From NCBI GenBank assembly GCA_963995525.1, contig OZ023217.1:3763283-3827282 (forward strand): a stretch of 64,000 nucleotides of DNA, in the 5' to 3' direction. Shown here in pieces: positions 12,643-24,700 of the stretch; the stretch's first letter is position 1, and each line of letters opens with the position of its first letter. The position numbers and the translations under genes were made by a program. The stretch is from Escarpia spicata (lineage: Eukaryota > Annelida > Polychaeta > Sabellida > Siboglinidae). The notes beneath the pieces are model-generated. The model was not told where the DNA came from. It did not search any database and saw only the letters and a program-made list of their open reading frames with translations.

Positions 12643-13317
12643 GTACGCGTTTTGTACAGTGTATATTTATTATAGAAATTGATGTTGTTACAGATAATGT
12701 CGTGGTGTTAATTAATCACCAATATTTGTATGGGTTAATGGGATGTAAGTTGTGATATTGCTCTTGTGAAATTATGTCTTGACGCGGTTGTCACAACAAC
12801 GGCGACGCCAGGTGGCAGTGCCCGTGGCCGTGCTAGTCTGTCACAACCTCATCATAGTCTAACGCCCCTTTTGGGTCGTTGTTCAAAGCAGGCGAAATAA
12901 AAAATTGGGCCCTTGTGTAGAATTCGCGCCCACGTCGATTTCGTCGTTATAATTATATTTTTATAAAAGTATTACCTCAGGCCCAGTGTGTTAATTTCAT
13001 TGATAACTGATCAGTCATCACTTCACATCAGACATAACTTGTTTTGCTTGTCATTAACTGACAAATCCGATCGTATTCCATCATTCCACATCATGTCAGC
13101 CCAGGCATGTATATGATATTTTATGTTATAAATTCTGGTCAATTCAGGAGATTCTATACGACTATGATGCCCCACTAACATTAAAGGCATTCGAACATTA
13201 AATACTAGAACCGGAAACCATAAACTTTTAATATTACATCCCGAAGAAGAAGATCTGATCATTGAGGAACCGAGTGAATCCTATGAGCAGAACAGTCCTA
13301 AGGTATCCTAAGGTAAG

Positions 13318-13983
13318 GTAAAAAATATTACGTCTTGGCCTAAAAGACTAAATTTCTACACCTTAAATAACACCACCCTAGAACAGTTAAACTGCAATCC
13401 CTATCTTGGTATCTCTATGTCCGACGACCTTAAATGGCACTCCCACATCGTAACAGTAACTAAAAAAGCAAACTCCACACTTGGTTTCCTAAGGCGTAAC
13501 ATATGGCACAGTCCTATAAACAACAAACGGACCGCATATATTGCCCTTGTGCACGCTGCTTTAGAGTACGGAGCCATAGTGTGGGGTCCATACCATCAGG
13601 GGGACATAGATAAACTAGAACGTATACAACACCGTGCTGCTCACTTCATTACCGGCGACTACCATTCCAGACATGAAGGATTGATCACAAACATATTAAT
13701 AGACCTCAAACTCAATACCCTACAAAGCAGACGCCGGGATCCTACGACTTAAATACATGTACAAAATAGCTGAAGGATCTATCCCAGCCATCCCCGCAGA
13801 AACATACTTTCGGCCCCAAAGAATAAATAAAAGACGCATCTAACCCAAACATTTCCCTGATCACGTATCCTCAAACTTTGTACAACACCTAACAACCAAT
13901 AACACCAGATGCTATACCGTACCTGCATCCCACACCGACCAATTCAAAAACTCATACTTTGTAAAGACACTATTAGACGAATA
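13318..13983 (+). mobile_element. Broken LINE reverse-transcriptase tail
   Basis: The plus strand encodes the post-catalytic part of a non-LTR retrotransposon polyprotein. It has a CNPYLGISMSDDLKWHSHI-type segment, then TLGFLRRN, an ALVHAALEYGAIVWGP block, and a LERIQHRAAHF segment. These are the conserved landmarks that follow the reverse-transcriptase thumb in CR1/jockey-like elements. Reading then slips frame near 13,740, continues as a LKYMYKIAEGSIPAIPAETY-like region with a further stop, and ends near 13,983. The 5' part of the element is absent. It lies inside the candidate first intron of IFT46 and is clearly inactive. Confidence 0.85.
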
Positions 13984-16900
13984 AACTAAACGAGTCACAT
14001 GTCCAGACTGAGACCATAAACGATTTCAGTCGCCTATCCTACGGTTCAATAACACCATACGTACCCACCCCGTCGTAAACCATAGCTAACAGTGGCTCCT
14101 TACGACGTAAATAATTAGAATTAGAAAGATGGTCCAATTTGCGTCAACATGTGCTGTTTATCACGCATTTCAAGCGCTTGACATAGAATGACACAAATCG
14201 CAGTGCTACGTGTGCCTCAAAATGCACTAAACATATTATAATTATATAGTGTAAATATGCCTGGGATGATTTCGAATGATTGAATTAACGCATTGAGGTA
14301 TCAAATTTTAGCAAAAATGTAGTTATAATGGCAAAATTTAGGTGGACCCGGATTCTACACAAGTGCCCAAAATTGTACCCAAACAACAGGCATAAGTCCA
14401 TAACATAATGGCATGCCTTAGTGTGACTCAGATTTGAGTCACTGACTCACTGATCTTGTTAACTATAAGTATAATGTAAGTGAATTAATTGCACTAACCG
14501 CTAAAGTGATTCCACTGAACATCAATGTTACATTTCTACAAGTATTATAATTTAGACAATATAAGCAACAATATGGCTCAAAATCTGAGTCACATTCTCA
14601 CCACTGCGGCATTGCCAATAGCCGTCAGCAGATGCCGGATAGTGATCCATACAATTTCAGCCTGCAGGAACTATGCCCTTGCTGGGGCATGAGACTATGC
14701 CTGGTGGCATCCGACAAGTACTGCATCCAAATACCCCAGACTCGCACTCAAATATCTTAATAATAATCATCACTCAGTAGCGACTTCTGTACACAAGGTA
14801 TCTGTACAATAAAGGGAACATTGAAGATGGGTTGACATTAGAATAAGTAAGCCTAAACTCATGCTATATTAGTGGCAGTATGCTATCATATCCCGTCCGG
14901 TTCAATACTACACTACAGTAATTTAATTTTGGGTGTTGATTTTAAAAGATCAAAAATAATGTTGGTATGCCTATATTAAAAAAATAATTTCCAGTATGTT
15001 CTTAAAAATACATGGACTTTGGTGGGAACTGGGAAAGTTGTCAAAACATACCCTGTAGATAATTTGTTGATCTAACCATGAACATGCCAGGTCACTTATA
15101 GCCTTTTAGAGACAGAACGGTCCACCAGGGGCAATATCAGTTGCCAATTTAATTTGCTGGCATTTCACAGAAGATTTATTTTGTTTTTAACTTGTGTTAT
15201 AGCAGCGTCAGTGATTGGACTTACTATAAAACTCGTATTGTGATTGGTCGGCATGGATCTCAATTATATGGTAGGCATACTAGGCAAGCTGGAATGTAAA
15301 GAAGTACTTTTACTTTGTTACTTAGGGAGAGACACTGCAGCTAAACTGGATTTTTTGGACAAAAGTACTCAAATTGTGATTCTTTTGTATTCTGATAGCA
15401 TTTCATGTAATATATTACTATTAATAAAAAACTCTTTTATAACTTACATAATTCTAAGTAACTTATATTCATGAATAAAGTATGCTTCTGTCATGTGATT
15501 AATCCCATTACCGAATCTTTGTGACAGCCGTTTAAATACATTTGCTAAAACCGGTGTTTTTCAATTTGGAAACATCATATCTGTAGAAGTAACGATGCTA
15601 CATTAATTACATTTTTATTGATGTGTTCCTTCCTAACTTCTCTATGCAATGACGAGGAAATATTTTTTATTTTCCATTTAGTTATATGCTGAACATAATA
15701 AAAAATGTGGATTTTTACCAACAAAATGTTAACACATTTTTTAATATTAACTAATGACAATGCATAAAATATATCTTCGTCATTGCATAGAATTAGTTAT
15801 TATAAATAAGAACTAGAAAGAATTACATTGATTAGACCAAATAAAATAATACCTGCATTTCCGGTAACCCGACCGTCCCTAGTATTTCCATGCGTCCCTA
15901 TGCATTTTTTTATGACGCCGACCCTTGCCTCTGACCAAAAGCTTTTCTTTTAATATTATATTCGGTTATAAACCGTTCCGTGATTGTTGTCTGGTTGTCC
16001 GCTAAGCGCATTGAAGACATGTTGTTAATTAAATAGACTTCTCACATCATTAGAACATGCATTAGTGTACAGATTCCGGTTTTTAACACAAATCTCAAAG
16101 GAATAACAACAGCCTAGGATAGGCCGACTCAAAGTGATAATTATAGTCTCAGTTTCGTAGTCCTAACAAATTCTGCTGGATGGCGTTATATATCGCTAGC
16201 TAAAATGGTTGAACAAAAATAATAAATAAAATATTACAATAGGTCTGTCTACCCTATTTTTTTCCGCTATAAAATGTTTAAAAAATAAAATGTTTTTCTA
16301 CCTACCTACCCTATTTTTTAAAAATTATGTTACCGGAAACACAACTATATTTTATTGTGGCCTTACTGCATTATTGGAGGATCTACATGGTTTCCAAATT
16401 ATGCTATATTTTCCCTCTCCGGTGGCCACCTTTGATTGTTCCCATGGAAACGGGGGTCTGGCAGAACAAAATATTCAATGTATTTTATTCAATAAGACAT
16501 ACTCTACAACTTGGGCACGAAACATTGCATTAATTGTGCATTTAAAAAATATCCTATCTAGCTGCCATGTCTGTCCTTAAGTAGAACAGTTTTCTTTTCT
16601 TGAGTAATGAAGTACTTTTATTTTGTAACAAAGTATAATTAAAGTGTACTTTTGTGAATGTAATGAAGTATCCATAATTATGTGTTAACATTTTTGAACA
16701 TCTTCAATGTTTCCGACAAATGATCTATGCCGGAACCCAGAACTGTTTGCCTCTGGCACAGATCTCTATAATATTTATAGGTATCAGCGGGAACAATAAA
16801 TGGTAATATTGTCTGATTGGCTGATTCGTTACCATTAGCCGGCATAACTACCAGGTGGCGTATACGTTGGAAAACAAAATGCCATTAATTTAGAAAAGTA

Positions 16901-17886
16901 CGTTTGTGTTTACTTTAAGTACAGTTGTTTACTTTTTATTTGTACTTCAAGTACATTTTTTAAAAAGTACTTTACTTGAGTAGCTTTTTTTCTAGTTACA
17001 TGTACTTGTACTTTTACTCAAGTACAAAATAAATGTACTTACACCAGCCCTGATGGTAGGTAGAATAATAGCTGCCATGTATTGTTACGTTGGAGAATGC
17101 AAAATTTATGTTTGGTTTTGTTGACTCTTGCAGTGTCCATTTTAATCACTGGGGTGTTTGCATTTTAAGCAAGCACACCTCTACATTTATAAAGATAAAT
17201 ATTGTATCTGGCCTTGAATTTGGATGAAAAATCACGTGGTCATTTTCAGTATGCCTAAAAAAAACAGTGGATCATGGCCAATCCATATTACTATACCTAC
17301 AAAATCTTTAAAATCCAGGCCAACTGGTAATGGTATTGCCTTCAATTTGGCCAAATTTGAGGTCTGTTTTATATTGTCGTGGATTTAAACAATTATATCA
17401 TTAAAATGTATCACCTGGTTGGTACTCACTGGCACTGTGGTCAAACATTTTTACAATCCCATCACTGATTCTGGCCAAAGAAGCATGTTTGGGATCAAGT
17501 TTTTCGCCCACTTAAAAACTTCCCATAGTACAAATATTTACCATATGCTTTAAAGCTAACATATGATCACTTGACACTCGTCTGATACAATTTATTGGAT
17601 AAATACCATCTTGCCAGAATAAAGCAACTTCCAGGTGTGTAGAATCTCTTGAGACATCAACATCCAATCCAACCAAACTTTCATTTTAAAAAGCCGTGCA
17701 TAATTGGTTTTGTGAAAATAAGATCTTTTATACAGGTTGACTTCATGTATATTTAAACTTAAGAACATTATTAATAATATGAAATAATCAACAATATGCA
17801 TCCCTTGCATGATAATGGGCATCCATTGCACGCTTGATGCATGGTTGTAGATATCTCAGATATCTCTACGTGAAACTGCACAATTT
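13984..17886. other. Intronic/intergenic, no gene seen
   Basis: AT-rich sequence inside the candidate first intron of IFT46. Apart from the hAT-like end at about 16,900-17,052, nothing coding or structured was recognised. Confidence 0.45.
16900..17052. mobile_element. hAT-like terminal fragment
   Basis: A run of AAGTAC/GTACTT-rich subterminal repeats (e.g. TTTACTTGAGTAG and CTTTTACTCAAGTAC) ends in TTACACCAGCCCTG at 17,052, the inverse of CAGGGCTGGTGTAA. Subterminal AGTAC-type repeats plus a CAGGGCTG end are typical of non-autonomous hAT elements. I could not find a matching left terminus. Confidence 0.45.
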
Positions 17887-18572
17887 GAAGGCATTTCAAC
17901 TGAAATATAACGACACCGTCATATGAAATAACAATTAGAAGGCATTTCAACTGAAATATAACACCTTCATATGAAATAACAATTAGAAGGCATTTCAACT
18001 GAAATATAACAACAACTTCATATGAAATAACAATTAGAAGGCATTTCAACTGAAATGTAACAACACGTTCATATGAAATAATAATTAGAAGGCATTTCAA
18101 CTGAAATGTAACAACACTTTCATATGAAATAACAATTAGAAAGCATTTCAACTGAAATATAACAACACCTTCATATGAAATAACAATTAGAAGGCATTTC
18201 AACTGAAATGTAACAACACCTTCATATCAATTAGAAGGCATTTCAACTGAAATGTAACAACACTTTAATATGAAATAACAATTAGAAGGCATTTCAACTG
18301 AAATATAACAACACCTTCATATGAAATAACAATTAGAAGGCATTTCAACTGAAATGTAACAACACCTTCATATCAATTAGAAGGCATTTCAACTGAAATG
18401 TAACAACACTTTCATATGAAATAACAATTAGAAGGCATTTCAACTGAAATGTAACAACACCTTCATATCAATTAGAAGGCATTTCAATTGAAATGTAACA
18501 ACACTTTCATACGAAATAACAATTAGAAGGCATTTCTACTGAAATATAACAACACCTTCATATGAAATAACA
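17887..18572. repeat. 51-bp minisatellite with two dyads
   Basis: About 14 copies of a unit of 51 bp (with shorter variants of about 44 bp that lack GAAATAAC). Each unit carries two perfect or near-perfect palindromes, CATTTCAACTGAAATG and TTCATATGAA. The array ends roughly 110 bases upstream of the first alternative IFT46 exon. Because 51 is a multiple of three, a spurious minus-strand frame of about 140 codons runs through part of it. Confidence 0.9.
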
Positions 18573-18683
18573 ATTTGGAATATTAATTTTCAAAACACAG
18601 ATGTACACTAGATAAAGCTAATGTGCTGAGAATACAAGCAGGACTACTGTTGTGAACAGCAGTAGTGCATCTTACATTTTCAG

Positions 18684-18783
18684 GGCAGTCTCCATCAGAA
18701 CCAACCATATGATGAGTCCCTTGATGTTCCCGATGCTGAAAGTCAATGTACTCCCTCACCTAGGGTTTTGAACACCCTCAAAG
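18684..18783 (+). CDS. IFT46: IFT46 alternative exon 2, version a
   Basis: Bounded by TTTTCAG|GGC and AAAG|GTACCA. It is 100 bases, entering in phase 0 and leaving in phase 1. It encodes GSLHQNQPYDESLDVPDAES followed by a TPSPRVL-type Ser/Pro tail. The core NQPYDESLDV is shared with the exons at 19,705 and 21,979, and resembles an N-terminal motif of algal IFT46. Joining phase 1 to the exon at 28,423 completes a GAC codon. Confidence 0.75.
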
Positions 18784-21700
18784 GTACCAGGGTAGCGGTC
18801 AGCAGCGGTCAGCAGCGGTCAGCATGTCACCCACAAACTACAGCCATTCTACTTCTGTCCTGCCTGCTTACTCACATATATGTTACACATTTTATTCTTT
18901 TTATTTTTATTATTTTAGTGACCTCCAACCTTTCACGTTTCAGCTGTGTGACTGTGAATCAGAGTAGGGGGGGCTGCACTGGGTTATGTAGGATATGTAC
19001 GTAACGTAAAAGCCACACCCATAATTAAAGCCAACTTTTACATAAATCCAGACTTTCCTCAGCATTAGTCATACAATATTGCAACTGAAGACACAGCTAC
19101 AAATACATAATTTACAGTAATAATAATTAAGTGCCCTTTTATTATAAAAAAAGTTATATTTTTGCCCATCTGTACATTTTTTCAATATTGATTTTTTTTA
19201 AATAAAATTACAGGATGCCCCCCATTCCTCTTTGCCACCCAAAGGATTTACTGTGTGTGATGGCAACAATATTTTACCATTTAAAAAAAAACTTCCTTCA
19301 TATATCATTTATGTAGAATGAAAGAAAACATTTATTGTGAAAGGTTTTAGGTTCCAGGGATATTTTATTCTGTTAACGGTTCTGTTTATGTTAGACAGAA
19401 TAGTTCCCTGGTCTTTTTTAAATGTGTGATTATCAAGGGGTAAATATTGGTTGACGGCTCGACTCCGCCAGTCCACCAGTGACACATATCAGATTTTGTT
19501 GTTTTGTTTTAAAATTAAATACAAAAAAAATGGGTAAAATTTTATTTAAACCTAAATGGTAACTAGTGGTTACGACCATTAGACCCATTATGTGAATGGT
19601 GTAAGACCGGGAACTGTGTCTGTACATACATGTTGCTGCACTATATACTCGGAGTTCTGGTTGCAGTTTGATTGGCACATGGCATGTTCACGTCTTTGTT
19701 GTAGGCCCGTGTTTACAATAACCAACCCTATGATGAGTCTTTAGACGTGGCAGACAACGAAGAGGTCGCTAGTTTATACACCCCCACGCCCTGGGTGCCC
19801 CGTCACGCAGGAGGTAGACCGTCACCAACACTTCCCATGATCCTCTTGTTTTATGGGAAATGTTTTTTTTCTAAGTACTGACTCAAGTTAATGTCACCCA
19901 GTGTCAGTGTACTGATTTTTTTTTAAATCTAAGCTTGCCACTGTTATCAGGTGGTATGGTGTATTAGTGTCAGGTGCTATGGGGTATTAGTGTCAGGTGG
20001 TATGGGGTATTAGTGTCAGGTGGTATGAGGTATTAGTGTCAGGTGATATGGAGTACTAGTATCAGGTGGTATGGCGTATTATTGTCAGGTGGTATGGAAT
20101 ACTAGTATCAGGTGGTATGGCGTATTATTGTCAGGTGGTATGGAATACTAGTATCAGGTGGTATGGCGTATAATTGTCAGGTGGTATGGGGTATTAGTGT
20201 CAGGTGGTATGGGTATTATTGTCAGGTGGTATGGGGTATTAGTGTCAGGTGGTATGGGATATTATTGTCAGGTGGTATGGGATATTATTGTCAGGTGGTA
20301 TGGGGTATTAGTGTCAGGTGGTATGGAGTACTAGTGTCAGGTGGTATGGGGTATTATTATCAGGTGGTATGGGGTATTATTGTCAGGTGGTATGGGGTAT
20401 TATTGTCGGGTGGTATGGGGTATTATTGTCAGGTGGTATGGGGTATTATTGTCGGGTGGTATGGGGTATTATTGTCGGGTGGTATGGGGTATTATTGTCA
20501 GGTGCTATGGGGTATTAGTGTATTATTGTCAGGTGGTATGGGGTATTATTGTCAGGTGGTATGGGATATTAGTGTCGGGTGGTATGGGGTATTATTGTCG
20601 GATGCTATGAGGTATTATTGTCAGGTAGTATGGGATATTAGTGTCGGGTGGTATGGGGTATTATTGTCGGGTGGTATGGGGTATTATTGTCGGGTGGTAT
20701 GGGGTATTATTGTCAGGTGGTATGGGGTATTATTGTCAGGTGCTATGGGGTATTAGTGTATTATTGTCAGGTGGTATGGGGTATTAGTGTCGGGTGGTAT
20801 GGGGTATTGTCGGATGCTATGAGGTATTATTGTCAGGTAGTATGGGATATTAGTGTCGGGTGGTATGGGGTATTATTGTCGGGTGATATGAGGTATTAGT
20901 GTCAGGTGGTATGGGGCATTAGTGTCGGGTAGTATGGAATATTAGTGTCGGGTGGTATTGTGTATTAGAGTCAGGTGGTATGGGGTATTATTGTTGGGTG
21001 GTATGGGGTATTATTGTCGGGTGGTATGGGATATTAATGGCAGGTGGTATGGGGTATTAGTGTCAGGTGGTTTGGGGTATTTAGTGTCAGGTGATTTGGG
21101 GTATTTAGTGTCAGGTTGTGTAGGTTATTAGTGTCAGGTGGTGTTGTGTTTTGTGTCGATACAATGACAAACAACTTAATCAGATGGTTACAGGTACTTT
21201 TATTGTAGAGTACAGTTATAAACGTCCAAATGGGATAGTGTGCATATATGAACTGCCCGGTTGTTGTCCACAAGCCAGCATATAAATAACATATTCATGA
21301 TAGTTGACCACAATCTCACAACAGGTGGTATGGGTTTTTAGTGTCAGGTGGTATGCTGTATGTATTAGTGTCAGGTAGTATGGAGTATTATTGTCAGGTG
21401 GTATGGGGTATTAGTGTCTCGTGGTAAACGGTATTAGTGTCAAGCCGTGTAGGTCATTAGTGTCTGGTGGTATGGAGTTGTTTCAGTCAGTATCAAGTAG
21501 TCTAGATATTTGTTGTACAGGGCCTGTGTTGTCAGGTGGTATGGGGTAACTCCAGTGGTATGGTGATATTGGTTGGTATTAGTGTCACTCTCAGATGGTA
21601 TGAGTGTGTGTGCATGAACAGTGGCGCCATTCATCAGTATGTCGTTGTCCATGTACTAATACTGAAGCCAGGACTTAGAAAGTTCATTATGTTTTGGTGG

Positions 21701-24700
21701 CTTCGTCCGGTTTTTGTTGTACGTGTTTTGTTGTGTCATTTTTAGAGACACATTGTAAACACAGTCTGGCTATTGACGTCACACCTGTAGGTAGGCAGGT
21801 ACAACACAGTAGGTGACCAGGGTCTGTTTAACTACATCAACACTCAACCTCGAAGACCATCACTGGACAAAGATGCACTGACACATTCATCAGTGCATTT
21901 CTCTTGGGTTGAGATTGAGGGTGCAGTGTTCTAACACAAATGGGGCGTGTTGGTTACCCGGCGTGGCTGTCATTGCAGGCTACGAAGGTGTACCACAACC
22001 AGCCGTACGACGAGTCACTGGATGTGCCTGACTCGGAAGACGTAGCGAGTCTGTCCGCGTCGAGTCCCCCTCCAGCCTCCGCGGTGCCTGCACGGTCCGC
22101 GGACCACAAGGCTGCTGCAGGTATTTGTTGTTCGGATACCTAGGAGACTCGAGTTCAAATATGTGTCTTCAGTAAAATATGTTGCATTACAAATGTGCAT
22201 TAGGGATCATCTCAGAATGTTGATGAAATTACTTTCATCTGGCCTCAGCCCCCCCTCCCCCCCCCCACTCCCCTCGGACGAAAGTAAACTTATATGATGA
22301 TAGCAATATATTAACAGTATTGGTCTGAAGTGTAACATTGATGTCAGATGTCAAACAAAACTGCCTCTGACCCCCCTCCTCCAAACAAAAGTAATTTTAT
22401 CTGATATCGGACATGAATGTTCTGAGATGATCCCTTATTTTTAAATGTCAAATGCACACGATCAGGAGACCGTTTCACTAACAATCTAACGTAAGCCCAA
22501 TTTTGCTCTTTAAAATTGATTTTGGTCCTTAAAAGTGATTTTGTATACTGAAAACAGTCAACACCAAGATATGCCACCAGGACATTTTTGTTGGTGTCTC
22601 ATGGATATATTGTCACTGGTGATACTGCAAAAGCTTTTTGCATTTTGACACTTAAACTTAAACAATGGAGTCTGTTGATGGATTTTCATTATGAGTTCAT
22701 GATCTCAGTGAAGCGGTCCTCAGATATGCTATTAACCAATATTTCAGATATTTAATACTTTTGTTGCTCTCCTGTTTCTCACCATACTCCAGAGTAAGGC
22801 TTGCCTCAACATTATTTTTTCTTCAAATATTGAAATACGAGTACAGACTTCTTGTAAAAGTAAAATACATATACATGAGCCAGTCTGGTAATGAGGTATT
22901 CTAGAGGCTGCCAATGTAGGTCATCTTTAAAATGGCATACATTGATAAATAAATTGCATGTTAAAATTGGTATAGCTATAATATAATCAACATGCCTTTG
23001 TTAGCATTGTGATGTTATTATTTTGCATTTAGGAGAAAATTGTGTTTTATAACAAAAAAACTGCTGTATTTGCATATGGACAGTTTCTTTCAGTTTTATT
23101 ATTTTGCACATAAATGTTGAAATGTGATAAACTGGTGCATATTAGCTCATGAACGAACTGTTGATATCATGTTGACCATGCAAAGATGCTATTTATGTGA
23201 AATTGTAAGTAAAAATCTTGTGTGATGGATGTCATATTTTCCTGTCCTCAATATAGCATCAACGCTCTCCACACTTTATGCAGACCTGAATGCCTCTTGG
23301 CGCACATTGAAATAACAATACTTCATACAGTAAAAATGCAATGTGTATAATACATTATGAACAAATCATGTTGTAGTAAAAGGGAACAATTTCCTGTCCT
23401 GTATTCATGGGCATCATGCTTCACCAAAAAAGACATTTGTACATTTAAAAAAATTTATAGTGTACAAATTAAATTTGTATCAAATATTTGGCACTCCATG
23501 TGTTGTACCACCCGGTACTATGCAACAAAGACCTTTGTAACACTACATTTAAAATGTTGGGTTTATTATTAATAAAAAATAAAAAAAATCCTGTCCATGT
23601 AACGTCCATCATGCACCAACATTAAAATGGTTGCCATGGCGCCAATACTAGGAAAGGTATCCCCAAATTTCTAAATATTAATGTTAACTAAGATGTTTAT
23701 CATTTGGCAGGAATTTATTCACCAATTTGTTACTTTTTATTTTGAGCGGTGTTGTTACCCAATATTACCTCATTACCAGAGAGTGGCTCATATGGAAAAT
23801 CAGCCTATTTCAATACAAATACATATTTGATTCCAATTCTGGTACATGCACATGACAAACGTGTTTGTTTGGTCTTCCAATGTGCTTAGACGTGCGTAAC
23901 ACATGTTTTAGTAATTGTTTTTTCAGAATAATGAATAAAGCATGAACATACACTTTGTATAATTGTGCAAATTTTTCATTTGTACTTTTCTAAAAACGTC
24001 CAAATTCTAGAGTGCGGTTTCTCTGTGCTCGGTGAACATCCATCAATGTGTGTTATATGGGATGTCGGTGAGACTAAGGGATAGTCTCATGAGTTGTCAA
24101 AGTCCAGAGAAACGTGTAGTGCTTTGTATTGTTTCAAGCCACCACTAACCCCACCAATTAATTACATTGTGTGGGACTTGCCATTTTGAGCAATCAAAAA
24201 TTGCTTCCAAAGCCAGTATCAGATTGAACAGATCATGTGACTTGGTTGCCAAGATATTGTCCACCACGCTGCCCAGTTCTCATATCCACTGCCCAGTTCA
24301 GTGTGCATTAATATATATTTCACTTGATAGGTGGCGTCACTGTATCAATTTATTTTGCTGTGATACATGGTGACATCCAACCAGATCTGGGTTCATTTCA
24401 CTTTTATCAACTCCAGTTCAATGCCAATTCATGTGTATATATTGTACCAAGGATTAATTAGAATTAGTAATTTTTTTTAATGCTTTACATATAAAACAAG
24501 TGCTTGGAAAGTAGTGTACATGTAAACACTGGGGGTTCTGTTGTTGGTTGTTTTATTTTGGTCTTTTTGTGTCTTTTGGAAGAAAAAAACACCCAAAAAC
24601 GTTACAATTTAAAATATATTTTGTAGTTTATACGTGTAGGTTTATTCTCCGTTTTGATCAATTCATTCAGTTTATCCTATTTTGCGGGATTCAATTCCAA

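Noticed and set aside
20112..20899. Long WYGVLLSGGMGYY-type repeat proteins
   Set aside because: Artefact of the 23-bp G/T-rich minisatellite within an IFT46 intron.
23629..23642. RFX X-box-like GTTGCCATGGCGCC in IFT46
   Set aside because: The second half lacks the AAC needed by the X-box consensus and it lies deep in an intron, far from any first exon.
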